Assembly (NCBI GenBank): GCA_021286705.1
Contig: JAJTBW010000011.1
Location: forward strand, 1-38,317
Reading direction: 5' to 3'
Origin: Sphingobacteriia bacterium
GTDB lineage: Bacteria; Bacteroidota; Bacteroidia; Bacteroidales; TTA-H9
DNA length: 38,317 bases
Under the pieces are notes generated by a model that saw only the letters and a program-made list of their open reading frames with translations, did not search any database and had not been told where the DNA came from. Shown here one piece after another: positions 24,337-32,390 of this stretch (position 1 is its first letter; the number at the start of each line of letters is the position of its first letter). The position numbers and the translations under genes are program-made.

Positions 24337-25566
24337 CTATGCTTTATGTTTATACCCATTAAGAGCATAATAGAGAACATAGACATAACCCAGGAATGGA
24401 ATAAAAAAGGCCAGTTGGATACCAATGGCATCAGAAGCAGCTCCCATAATAAGAGGCATAATCGCTCCACCAACAATAGCCATACATAAGACCCCTGAAC
24501 CTTTACTAGTATTCTCACCCAAACCATCTATAGCGAGAGTAAAAATGGTTGGGAACATAATTGAGTTAAACAATCCGACACAGATAATAGTCCACATTGC
24601 GAACTGTCCCGATAACATCATGGTCATTAACACAAGGAAACCAGCAAAAAGAGCGGAAGCAGCTAATACCTTAGTTGGCTTAATATAGTTTTGTATCACA
24701 GCACCGACAAACCGACCAATCATAGCACCGCCCCAATAAAAGGAGACATAACGACCAGCCTGAGCCTCTGATAGTCCGGCTATATTATCTAAATGGAAAA
24801 AATTAACCAGAAAAGAGCCAATAGAAACCTCACTACCAACGTAAACAAAGATTCCAATAGCTCCTAAAACTAAATGGCGATAATGCCATATTGAGCTACT
24901 CCCTGAGGAAGATGATTCACCTTTAATAACCGGTAATTTAACCACAATGAAAACCAATGCGATAATAAATAAGGTTCCAGCAATCAAGATATAAGGCAAC
25001 CTTACAGCAGCAGCTTCGCTCGCCTGATCAGAGAAGCTATGATCGAGAATAAGCATCGAGCCAAAAATCGGAGCAATTGTCGTGCCTAATGAATTAAAAG
25101 CTTGGGTTAAATTCAACCGACTACTGGCTGTCTCCGGTCTTCCAAGAATTGCTACAAAAGGATTCGCAGCAACCTGTAAGATCGTGATACCAGAAGCTAA
25201 AATGAAAAACGCAAACAAGAAAAGTCCATAAGAAACAATAGCAGCCGCTGGTAAAAACAATAGAGCACCGACTCCAGTGATAAGCAAACCAGTAACTATC
25301 CCATATTTATACCCTATTCTACTAACCAACCAGCCACTTGGAACAGACATAACAAAGTATGCACCAAAAAAAGTAAACTGAACCAACATGGTTTGTGTAT
25401 AGTTCAAATCAAACAGACCCTTTAAATGAGGAATCAAGATATCATTCAAAACAGTAATAAAACCCCACATAAAAAACAGTGAAGTCAATAGAGCTAACGC
25501 CGAGCCATAGCCTTTGTTCTTACCCTCAGCAGTAAATCCAGATGAAGCAGTTGAAATGGAAGCCAT
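24337..25566 (-). CDS. Sugar MFS transporter, FucP/GluP family
   Basis: A 409-residue inner-membrane permease with 12 predicted helices. The N-terminal FFMWGFITVLNDILIPHLK and the mid-protein ITILQVAANPFVAILG are signatures of the FHS subfamily (FucP, GluP), proton-coupled symporters for fucose, glucose or galactose. GWLVSRIGYKYG is the loop 2-3 motif. The C-terminus GYKHKA is short. A -7 element TATCTTTG lies at 25607-25600, and a LacI-type palindrome is 180 bp upstream of the start, in the region shared with a divergent Nudix-type regulator. The likely role is uptake of a monosaccharide whose identity is not certain; glucose/galactose is the commonest in this group. Confidence 0.9.
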   Translation of the reverse strand: MASISTASSGFTAEGKNKGYGSALALLTSLFFMWGFITVLNDILIPHLKGLFDLNYTQTMLVQFTFFGAYFVMSVPSGWLVSRIGYKYGIVTGLLITGVGALLFLPAAAIVSYGLFLFAFFILASGITILQVAANPFVAILGRPETASSRLNLTQAFNSLGTTIAPIFGSMLILDHSFSDQASEAAAVRLPYILIAGTLFIIALVFIVVKLPVIKGESSSSGSSSIWHYRHLVLGAIGIFVYVGSEVSIGSFLVNFFHLDNIAGLSEAQAGRYVSFYWGGAMIGRFVGAVIQNYIKPTKVLAASALFAGFLVLMTMMLSGQFAMWTIICVGLFNSIMFPTIFTLAIDGLGENTSKGSGVLCMAIVGGAIMPLIMGAASDAIGIQLAFFIPFLGYVYVLYYALNGYKHKA

Positions 25567-25599
25567 AAATTGATTTTTGATTTCAGTTTGTTAAAGATT

Positions 25600-25607
25600 C
25601 AAAGATA
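25600..25607 (-). promoter_or_regulatory. Promoter -7 element for the FucP-like permease
   Basis: On the minus strand, TATCTTTG at 25607-25600 is a full TAnnTTTG match, about 33 nt before the start codon. A -33 element is not clear. Confidence 0.45.
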
Positions 25608-25746
25608 TGATTAAAGATTTATTATGCCTGACTATGATACTCATTCCTTATCTCATAGCATGACGAACTCATACTACATTGAGACAAAAGTAATAATGTG
25701 TAGTTAGAACACTTTGGCCGCAAACTTAAGACAATCTCTTCAAACT

Positions 25747-25760
25747 TGCAACCGTTTGCA
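25747..25760. promoter_or_regulatory. LacI-type operator palindrome
   Basis: TGCAACCGTTTGCA has six of seven base pairs of dyad symmetry around a central CG step, the form typical of LacI/GalR operators. It lies between the FucP-like permease and the Nudix regulator. Similar palindromes occur at 32239-32281. No lacI-type gene is in the window. The rest of 25761-26018 holds CGAAAA (25970-25975) facing TTTTCG (25983-25988), a possible autoregulatory site. Confidence 0.5.
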
Positions 25761-26018
25761 TTGATAAACCCAAACTTTAACCATTCATACAATTAGGATA
25801 AACAGATTAAATCCCAATATATTACAAAAAAGGGAAATGGTAAAGCCATCTAGATAGGTGCTGCGTGTCATGAAAACACTAATAACTGTAATGATAAGCC
25901 ACAATTTTCAAAAAATGATTAACTTGCACCGGAAATCACCAATTCATAATATATCGATCTAAAACGAACCGAAAAGGTTGGGTTTTCGATACTGAATTTG
26001 ATAAGAAAAACACAAAAT

Positions 26019-26750
26019 ATGGATCCCATTCTAATTCCGAATGTTTCAATTGACTGCGTTGTCTTTGGCTTTGATATGCAAGACCTCAAGGTTCTGTTAG
26101 TAGACCGTGATATAGAGCATAATGGTGTTTTGCATCATGACAGAAAGCTTCCCGGTGATCTTATCAGGAAAGATGAGGAATTAGATAGTGCTGCATGTAG
26201 AATTCTTCATGATCTCTCTGGTCTTCAAAATCTTTACCTAAATCAATTTGGTTCATTTGGAGGAGTTAATCGACTTAAGAGCAAAGAGAGAGATTTAATC
26301 TGGTTAAAACAAATTGACCATCCGGAAGAGAGGGTAATTACAATTGCCTATTATACTCTTATCAACCTAACCAGTGCTAAGGAAGAGTATATTTTAAGAT
26401 CAAATGCAAAATGGACCTCTCTGGATTCCTTGGGCGAGTTAGCCTTTGATCATGCTGAAATCATCACAAAGGCCTACTCAATGATGAAACAGAACTTTAA
26501 GGTTAACCCTATTGCATTTGAACTACTCCCCGATAAATTCACACTAAGTCAACTTCAGAAAATCTATGAGGTAGTACTTAAAACTCAATATGACAAGAGA
26601 AACTTCAGAAAAAAGATAAGTCAGATTAGCTGCATCGTGCCTATCAATGAGAAGCAAACCAATGTGGCTCACAAACCTGCCAGACTCTATATGTTTAGTA
26701 AAGACATCTACGAAAAGACAAGAAAAGACAACTTCGACTTTACTGTATAG
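26019..26750 (+). CDS. NrtR/AraR-like Nudix-domain transcriptional regulator
   Basis: A 243-residue protein. Residues ~8-140 form a Nudix fold; the Nudix box region (46-68) reads LPGDLIRKDEELDSAACRIL and continues HDLSGL. The catalytic REuxEE part is replaced, so hydrolase activity is unlikely. The C-terminal ~150-225 is the winged-helix DNA-binding domain of the NrtR family (LPDKFTLSQLQKIYEVVL, then DKRNFRKKI). In Bacteroidota such proteins control sugar catabolism or NAD metabolism, the known example being the arabinose regulator AraR. It is divergent from a FucP-like permease. The ATG at 26019 is preferred to a TTG 21 bp upstream. The ligand cannot be told from the sequence. Confidence 0.88.
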   Translation: MDPILIPNVSIDCVVFGFDMQDLKVLLVDRDIEHNGVLHHDRKLPGDLIRKDEELDSAACRILHDLSGLQNLYLNQFGSFGGVNRLKSKERDLIWLKQIDHPEERVITIAYYTLINLTSAKEEYILRSNAKWTSLDSLGELAFDHAEIITKAYSMMKQNFKVNPIAFELLPDKFTLSQLQKIYEVVLKTQYDKRNFRKKISQISCIVPINEKQTNVAHKPARLYMFSKDIYEKTRKDNFDFTV

Positions 26751-26790
26751 ACCACGAAGTATAACGAAAAGAACTTAATAGAAACTATTA

Positions 26791-26849
26791 CTAAAACGCC
26801 TAAAAGAATCTTCTTCTCTCTAAGAAGATTCTTTTAGGCGATGTTTTAG
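26791..26849. terminator. Long bidirectional terminator hairpin
   Basis: CGCCTAAAAGAATCTTCTT (26797-26815) and its exact reverse complement (26822-26840) form a 19-bp stem with a 6-nt CT loop. CTAAAA (26791-26796) and TTTTAG (26844-26849) extend it past a 3-nt bulge. It sits between the convergent Nudix regulator and purC, and both strands end in short A/T runs. Confidence 0.85.
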
Positions 26850-26891
26850 CACCAGATTAAAACTAATCAGATACAATAATTCGAATAGACT

Positions 26892-27839
26892 TTAGATTGT
26901 CTTCAGAAAGTTTAAGATATTATTCTCAACTCTGTTAAGAACATCTTTAGCATCAGCTTTCTGGAAAGGCAGACCAGTAATATTCTCAAAGAGTTCGATA
27001 TAGCGTTCAGAGACTGTCTCAACATATTCATCACTCATAAAAGGAACCTGTTGACCCTCTTTCCCTTGGAACCCATTAGCCATAAGCCATTCTCGAACAA
27101 ACTCCTTGCTAAGCTGCTTTTGCTGTTCACCTCTGGCAAATAGATCCTCATATCCCTCCTTATAAAAATAACGGGATGAATCAGGTGTATGAATTTCGTC
27201 AATCAGATATATCTTACCATCACGTTTACCGAACTCATACTTAGTATCGACAAGTATAAGCCCTTTTGCAGCTGCCATCTCCTGACCACGGGCAAATAAC
27301 TTACGGGTATACTCTTCCATTTGGATATAATCCTCTTCAGAGACAAGACCCTGACGAAGGATTTCCTCACGGGAGATATCCTCATCATGTCCTTCAGCGG
27401 CTTTAGTAGTAGGAGTAAGAATAGGCTCCGGAAAAGCCTGATGTTCTTTCATGCCATCAGGAATAGGCACGCCGCATATCTGGCGAGCACCATTCTTGTA
27501 ACTACGCCAAGAACTTCCGGTAAGATAGCCTCTGATGATCATCTCAACAGGAAAAGGCTTGCAAAATCTACCAATAGTTACCATAGGATCAGGAGATGCC
27601 AATTTCCAGTTAGGAACAATATCACTTGTTGCATCAAGAAAAAGAGCTGCAATCTGATTTAAAACCTGACCTTTAAAGGGAATGCCCTTTGGTAAAACAA
27701 CGTCAAATGCTGAAATACGATCGGAAGCAACCATGACCAAAAGGTCATCATTAATTGTGTAAACATCACGTACTTTGCCGTGGTAGACACCGGTTTGACC
27801 GGGAAAATTAAAATCGGTTCTTACAACAGTCTGATTCAT
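26892..27839 (-). CDS. purC: Phosphoribosylaminoimidazole-succinocarboxamide synthase
   Basis: A 315-residue SAICAR synthetase of purine biosynthesis, joining aspartate to CAIR with ATP. Motifs are YHGKVRDVY near residue 20, [14 protein letters not shown], the [13 protein letters not shown] region, APxTKA-like [24 protein letters not shown], and [12 protein letters not shown]. Length fits the longer (~300) class seen in Bacteroidota and eukaryotes rather than the ~237-residue E. coli form. The open frame extends 40 codons upstream, but that part overlaps phoH in another frame and is not homologous. The ATG at 27839 gives a 19-bp gap after phoH, so the two genes are probably one operon, ended by the 26791-26849 hairpin. 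Confidence 0.96.
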   Translation of the reverse strand: MNQTVVRTDFNFPGQTGVYHGKVRDVYTINDDLLVMVASDRISAFDVVLPKGIPFKGQVLNQIAALFLDATSDIVPNWKLASPDPMVTIGRFCKPFPVEMIIRGYLTGSSWRSYKNGARQICGVPIPDGMKEHQAFPEPILTPTTKAAEGHDEDISREEILRQGLVSEEDYIQMEEYTRKLFARGQEMAAAKGLILVDTKYEFGKRDGKIYLIDEIHTPDSSRYFYKEGYEDLFARGEQQKQLSKEFVREWLMANGFQGKEGQQVPFMSDEYVETVSERYIELFENITGLPFQKADAKDVLNRVENNILNFLKTI

Positions 27840-27858
27840 AAAAAATAATAATTTGAGA

Positions 27859-28839
27859 TTATGTTTTATCAAAAGGGAGCTCAAGACGTTCACTATCGCG
27901 GCTATATGCATCAACGACCATCCTAACCAGTTTATGTCTAACAATATCTTGGGCATCAAGTTGAATAAAGCCTATGCCCTCAATATTTTTAAGTATCCTC
28001 ATAGCGTGGATAAGGCCAGAGCGTTGATTTCTGGGTAAGTCAATTTGAGTTACGTCACCTGTAATAATGAACTTAGCAGAACGACCCATACGGGTAAGAA
28101 ACATTTTCATCTGGCTTTCGGTTGCGTTTTGTGCCTCATCAAGGATTGCAAAAGCGTGATCTAAGGTACGTCCACGCATAAAAGCCAAAGGAGCAATCTC
28201 AATTGTACCGTCCTCGATATACGATTGCAACTTGGTTGGGGGTAGCATATCCCTAAGAGCATCATAGAGCGGTTGCAGATATGGGTCAAGTTTATCTTTT
28301 AAGTCACCGGGAAGAAAGCCAAGATTCTCACCTGCTTCAACGGCAGGGCGAGTAAGAATAATTCTTCTCACCTCCTTATTTCTGAGGGCTCTAACAGCCA
28401 GAGCAACGGCAGTATAGGTTTTTCCAGTACCAGCAGGGCCAACAGCAAAAACCATATCGTTTGTTATACAAGCCTCTACCAGCTTTTGCTGATTAACAGT
28501 TCTTGCTCTTACCTGCAGCCCTTTATTGCCATATACTAAAACATCAGGGGCAGAAGCCTCTACTACAGAGGGCCACTCTTCACCCTCGGTGGTGCCCATG
28601 ATATGGGTAACATCATTGGCAGTCAAGGCACCAAAACGATCATAATGACGAAGCAACAAACCAAATCTCAACTCAAACTTGTCGATATCTGATTTCTCGC
28701 CGTGAACCTTAATAAGATCCCCTCTGACGATGATTTTAAGTTTAGGGAAGAAGAGTTTTATATGGTTAAGATGTGAATCATTTACACCATAGATCTCGGT
28801 TGCCGGATAGGTCTCAATGGATATAATCTTCTCGTGCAT
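27859..28839 (-). CDS. phoH: PhoH family ATPase
   Basis: A 326-residue cytoplasmic P-loop NTPase. Residues ~10-65 form a small KH-like RNA-binding domain ([19 protein letters not shown]). The ATPase core has Walker [12 protein letters not shown] (134-144), Walker B AILDEAQN (231-238), and the helicase-like sensor [20 protein letters not shown]. PhoH-like proteins act in RNA metabolism, often beside ybeY; here purC follows instead. Length fits the family. A -7 element TAACTTTG lies at 28935-28928 on the minus strand, giving a leader of about 85 nt. Confidence 0.95.
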   Translation of the reverse strand: MHEKIISIETYPATEIYGVNDSHLNHIKLFFPKLKIIVRGDLIKVHGEKSDIDKFELRFGLLLRHYDRFGALTANDVTHIMGTTEGEEWPSVVEASAPDVLVYGNKGLQVRARTVNQQKLVEACITNDMVFAVGPAGTGKTYTAVALAVRALRNKEVRRIILTRPAVEAGENLGFLPGDLKDKLDPYLQPLYDALRDMLPPTKLQSYIEDGTIEIAPLAFMRGRTLDHAFAILDEAQNATESQMKMFLTRMGRSAKFIITGDVTQIDLPRNQRSGLIHAMRILKNIEGIGFIQLDAQDIVRHKLVRMVVDAYSRDSERLELPFDKT

Positions 28840-28914
28840 TAAGAGAATAGAATTTCAAAGATGTTCAGCTTTAAGGATTAAACTGGCTAACCCCAATTGC
28901 TTGTGTAAATTTCT

Positions 28915-28935
28915 TAATTTTGAATTACAAAGTTA
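28915..28935. promoter_or_regulatory. Back-to-back promoter -7 elements (SAM hydrolase / phoH)
   Basis: On the plus strand TAATTTTG (28915-28922) and on the minus strand TAACTTTG (28935-28928) both match TAnnTTTG. They are 5 bp apart, so RNA polymerase could occupy only one at a time. On the plus side TGCCGA (28953-28958) and TCGGCA (28963-28968) form a hairpin with a GGGT loop, 13 nt before the ATG at 28982. Confidence 0.45.
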
Positions 28936-28981
28936 GCAATAAAACAGACCCATGCCGAGGGTTCGGCACATTGAATGAGCT

Positions 28982-29767
28982 ATGGCAATCATCACTCTTA
29001 CAAGCGACTGGGGTACAAGCGACCATTATCTGGCTGCCGTGAAAGGGGTCATTTACACACGATATCCCGAAGCAAACATAGTAGACATCTCCCACCAAAT
29101 CAATCCATTCGATCTCAATCAGGCATGGTTTGTTCTACATAATGCGTGGCATCATTTTCCAAAAGGCACAGTTCATATCGTCGCCTTAAATACTGAAGCT
29201 TCCATTAATTGCCCACATGTTGCAATTAAGTATAAAGACCACTATTTCATAGGCACTGACAACGGTCTGTTCAGCTTACTTTTTTCAAATGAGCCTCCTG
29301 ACGAGATCTATGAGATTGATATTCCAGGTGATTCAGACTATTATACCTTTCCTACCCGCGATCTCTTCGCAAAAGCCGCAATCCATATTGCTAAGGGAGG
29401 TCCACTATTTGAGTTGGGTGACCAACTAGATAAACTCTTTGAGAAAGTTCCTTTTAAGCCAGCCACGACCGAGTCTACAATCATTGGAAAAGCGATCTAT
29501 ATAGACCGTTACGAAAACATCTTTACCAATATCTCATCGTCACTCTTCAAATCCGTAGGCAAGAATCGCAAGTTTATCATTGAGTTTAGTGCTTCACGAT
29601 ACAAACTCGATTCTATTTGCTCGTCATACAGTGATGCTCCTGATGCCGAGATTCTAGGGTTATTTTCAACAACAGGCCTGCTAGAAATTGCGATTAATCA
29701 TGGCAATGCAGCTAGTCTCCTAGGCCTACAGGTAGATGATACCATTCGTATTCAATTCTTTGAATAA
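28982..29767 (+). CDS. S-adenosylmethionine hydroxide adenosyltransferase (DUF62)
   Basis: A 261-residue enzyme of the SAM chlorinase/fluorinase fold. Non-halogenating members use water or hydroxide to split SAM into adenosine and methionine. Motifs include the N-terminal TLTSDWGTSDHYLAAVKG, DISHQINPFD, the central GTDNGLFSLL, the FPTRDLFAKAA stretch, and IYIDRYENIFTNI at the domain junction. The 23-residue loop of true fluorinases appears absent, supporting the hydrolase assignment. It is monocistronic and divergent from phoH. A SAM-responsive control element is not recognisable upstream, apart from a short hairpin near the start. Confidence 0.9.
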   Translation: MAIITLTSDWGTSDHYLAAVKGVIYTRYPEANIVDISHQINPFDLNQAWFVLHNAWHHFPKGTVHIVALNTEASINCPHVAIKYKDHYFIGTDNGLFSLLFSNEPPDEIYEIDIPGDSDYYTFPTRDLFAKAAIHIAKGGPLFELGDQLDKLFEKVPFKPATTESTIIGKAIYIDRYENIFTNISSSLFKSVGKNRKFIIEFSASRYKLDSICSSYSDAPDAEILGLFSTTGLLEIAINHGNAASLLGLQVDDTIRIQFFE

Positions 29768-29904
29768 CAAAAGTTAATTTAGGACAAGCTATAATCTTGA
29801 TAATATCACTCCCATTTTATCTACAAAAAAAACTACATCGGAGTGATTTTCCAAGTTCTTCAGACTAAGATTAAATCATTAGTAAAACGCCTTCATCAGC
29901 CTAC

Positions 29905-30891
29905 ATGAAAGACCCTACTCAATCTTATAGATTTAAAACTTTCGCTAAGGGCTTTTTCAGGCTTATTGGACTCATCCTGTTTATTACCAAATATCAAATA
30001 CTATACAGAAAGATTTATCAGACAGAGGTTCTTCCCCTTCTGAAAAACCTACCTGATGATTTAGCCGGAAGAAGATTACGAAAGAGAACTAAAAACTATG
30101 GTATTACCATCTCCGGCTTCTTTGGCCCTGCCACGCTCCAAATGGCAGGCTATCATCCTTCTTTAGCTGATCATAAACTTCTATGCCTAACGGGTTCAGC
30201 CATGCCGGGATTTGACGCATGCTATGATGAAAGCATCGTAAATACTCGGAGAATTCAATCTATTTTATTAGAGGGGCAACAACCCAACGACTCCCCTTAT
30301 GAACAATTGGCACATATCCTTTGGATAAAGCTAAAAGAGCTTACACCTGACACCACCAGACTAAACGATCTAACACAGAAAATAATCGAGATCCAAACAA
30401 GATCACTTATACAGACTACATCAACCAATAGATCAGTTATAGAAACAGCAACGAGAGAAAAAGGTATCGCAGGAGCACTATTCTTTACATTACCCATTTC
30501 AAAAGAGAATCAAGTCAACCTTTTACCCTGCATAGAAAAACTGGGGGCATGGGTTCAACTCTCCGACGATTTGCATGACCTCAGATCCGATCTCTTAGAA
30601 CATAACAACACGCTCATTTCAACCGCATCCTCACTTAAAGACATTGAAGAGATATATAATGTTTGGGCAACCGAAGCACTTAAAAGCCTCCCCTCAAAGA
30701 CACCACAAACAGTCAGATCCGGATTCTTACTTTACCACTTTCAGAACATCGTTTTTATTAAACATCTAAAAGACTGTCTTAATGGAAAAACACCACAAGA
30801 GGCAATTGACATTTCTCGAGATGAATATTACAACTATAAATCTAAACTAGTCTCGTGGGGTCTATTTAAGGCTCTTACCCTTCAACCATAG
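29905..30891 (+). CDS. Class I isoprenoid-synthase-like protein
   Basis: A 328-residue all-alpha protein. Two Asp-rich stretches fit class I isoprenoid synthases, which bind allylic diphosphates through Mg2+: GFDACYDE (102-109) and VQLSDDLHDLRSD (217-229), each in a helix, with TREKGIAGALFF between them. This is the pattern of prenyl synthase or terpene/squalene synthase-like enzymes, though the first motif lacks the usual DDxxD and the N-terminus (YRFKTFAKGFFRLIGLILF) is hydrophobic and basic. I recognise it as the loosely defined class 1 isoprenoid biosynthesis enzyme group. The product is unknown. No terpene cyclase, P450 or carotenoid gene is nearby. Its 3' end overlaps the convergent SBF-like transporter by 17 bp. 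Confidence 0.65.
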   Translation: MKDPTQSYRFKTFAKGFFRLIGLILFITKYQILYRKIYQTEVLPLLKNLPDDLAGRRLRKRTKNYGITISGFFGPATLQMAGYHPSLADHKLLCLTGSAMPGFDACYDESIVNTRRIQSILLEGQQPNDSPYEQLAHILWIKLKELTPDTTRLNDLTQKIIEIQTRSLIQTTSTNRSVIETATREKGIAGALFFTLPISKENQVNLLPCIEKLGAWVQLSDDLHDLRSDLLEHNNTLISTASSLKDIEEIYNVWATEALKSLPSKTPQTVRSGFLLYHFQNIVFIKHLKDCLNGKTPQEAIDISRDEYYNYKSKLVSWGLFKALTLQP

Positions 30892-31885
30892 AGTTCTCAG
30901 CTTTCACCTTATTACCCATTCGTTGAGCAATTGAACTTCCAGCCAAAAGCTGCAGAGCATGGTAAACCATAACAGGAACCAATGCAGCTGCCATCATAGC
31001 AGGATTAACAAACAAAACCTTACCCATTACAGCCCCCTGTACTAACGACTTCTTACTTCCACAGAATAGGACAGTTATTCTATCCTCTCTGTTAAGACCC
31101 ACCCAACGTGAGAGTATATTCATCAAAAAAAAGACTAAGAAGAAAAGGGTCAACATAGCTAATCCCATTACTAACAACTCACCCACAGTTTGATGATCAA
31201 ACAAGCGGCCACCAAATGCCGCCATAAAACTATTTAAGACAATCAATAGAATTACAAACTGGTCAAAATACTGCAAATGCTTCCTGTTCTTATCGGCAAT
31301 CCAGCCCCATTTACGATTTAAGACAAATCCTAGTATAACCGGTAAAAGCACCTGTAGTGAAAGCTTTACGAACACCTCTCCTAAACCTCCTCCCACTCCG
31401 GCTGGTTCAATCCAGAGCGACATCCAAAGTGGGGTAATAAAGATTCCTGCAATGCTAGATATGCTGGCATTAAAAATCGCAGCAGGAATATTCCCACCGG
31501 CAATACTCACCATTACCACACTGGAAGAGACAGTACTAGGAAGTGCAGCAAGATAAAATATACCAAGCCAGAGGTAATCATGCATATCTCTCCCGGTTAA
31601 CGTCACAATGGTAAGAATAAGCATTGGGAACAACAGAAAAGTAGATAACTGAACTACGATATGAATCTTGTAATTATTTAAACCCTTAATCAAACTCTCT
31701 CGATTCAACTTTAAACCATAAAAGAAGAAAACCAGACTCACACCAATATCAGCTATGTTATCAAGTGTTGGAAGCCAGTTTGCCACCTGAGTAAAAGCAA
31801 TTAATCTCGCCAGAACAACCGTTCCAATTAAGGCTAAAAAGAAGCCATTCAACCCGACCCGCTTTAAAAGAGGTAGTAAACTCAT
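30875..31885 (-). CDS. SBF-like (bile acid:sodium symporter superfamily) transporter
   Basis: A 336-residue inner-membrane protein with about ten helices. Motifs typical of the PF13593 SBF-like group are FFFYGLKLNRESL, YLAALPSTVSSSVVMVSIAGGN, AAIFNASISSIAGIFITPLW, and CGSKKSLVQG in the crossover region. These proteins are sodium-coupled organic-anion transporters; the substrate is not known for this group. The ATG at 31885 is preferred, since the upstream 15 codons overlap the promoter -7 element (TATCTTTG, 31923-31916). It overlaps the isoprenoid-like gene at the 3' end, leaving no room for a terminator. Confidence 0.9.
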   Translation of the reverse strand: MSLLPLLKRVGLNGFFLALIGTVVLARLIAFTQVANWLPTLDNIADIGVSLVFFFYGLKLNRESLIKGLNNYKIHIVVQLSTFLLFPMLILTIVTLTGRDMHDYLWLGIFYLAALPSTVSSSVVMVSIAGGNIPAAIFNASISSIAGIFITPLWMSLWIEPAGVGGGLGEVFVKLSLQVLLPVILGFVLNRKWGWIADKNRKHLQYFDQFVILLIVLNSFMAAFGGRLFDHQTVGELLVMGLAMLTLFFLVFFLMNILSRWVGLNREDRITVLFCGSKKSLVQGAVMGKVLFVNPAMMAAALVPVMVYHALQLLAGSSIAQRMGNKVKAENSMVEG

Positions 31886-31915
31886 AGTTGAAAAACTATT
31901 TTTCAGATTAAAGAG

Positions 31916-31923
31916 CAAAGATA
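31916..31923 (-). promoter_or_regulatory. Promoter -7 element for the SBF-like transporter
   Basis: On the minus strand, TATCTTTG at 31923-31916 matches the consensus. The ATG at 31885 lies 30 nt downstream. The region from 31924 to 32217 shows nothing else that I recognise. Confidence 0.45.
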
Positions 31924-32238
31924 AAACCAATAATTTATCAATTAACTATACCAACTTAAGAGATCCACACCAACTATTTTGCCTGTACATATTGTTATCA
32001 GAAAGGGAAACTGCTCCAGCATTATGTAACAAGACCAATCTATACATAGAAGCCTCTATCCATATCCTTAAATAAGTGGTAAGAACAAAAAGCACTGCTA
32101 GCTACTAAATAGTTCACCACAGAGAAAGGCGAACTATGCCTTCAATAATAGTCTATGCCTTAGTAAGGTGAGTAGCTTAGAAACGAAATGACAAAAAAAA
32201 TGAAAAGCTTTCAAACATTTTTGCAAAAAGTTATCAAC

Positions 32239-32281
32239 TGCAACCGGTTGCGGTTTCGATTGAAACCCGCAAACCTTTGCG
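32239..32281. promoter_or_regulatory. Cluster of LacI-type operator palindromes
   Basis: GCAACCGGTTGC (32240-32251) is a perfect palindrome with a central CG. CGCAAACCTTTGCG (32268-32281) has perfect 6-bp arms. Between them GGTTTC (32252-32257) faces GAAACC (32262-32267). The two outer centres are 29 bp apart. They resemble the site at 25747-25760 and lie 40-80 bp upstream of the receptor's -7 element. A further palindrome, TTTTTGCAAAAA, is at 32218-32229. Confidence 0.6.
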
Positions 32282-32320
32282 TTAGCTCCAAAGACCTGAT
32301 TTTTAGGTATAAAATGATTT

Positions 32321-32328
32321 TACATTTG
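32321..32328 (+). promoter_or_regulatory. Promoter -7 element for the second TonB receptor
   Basis: TACATTTG at 32321-32328 matches TAnnTTTG, giving a leader of ~55 nt to the ATG at 32391. The -33 region is weak, which fits a promoter needing activation through the upstream operators; this is inference. Confidence 0.5.
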
Positions 32329-32390
32329 TTGCATGACTTACCTAAAAAGTTAATGACCACAATCATTTTCTAACTTAACTAACAATCGAT

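Noticed and set aside
24213..24527. 104-codon minus-strand frame after the permease
   Set aside because: It is a frame-shifted shadow of the permease 3' end that continues through the terminator hairpin.
27840..27959. 40-codon N-terminal extension of purC
   Set aside because: It overlaps the 3' part of phoH in another frame, and the family's conserved start lies just after the ATG at 27839.
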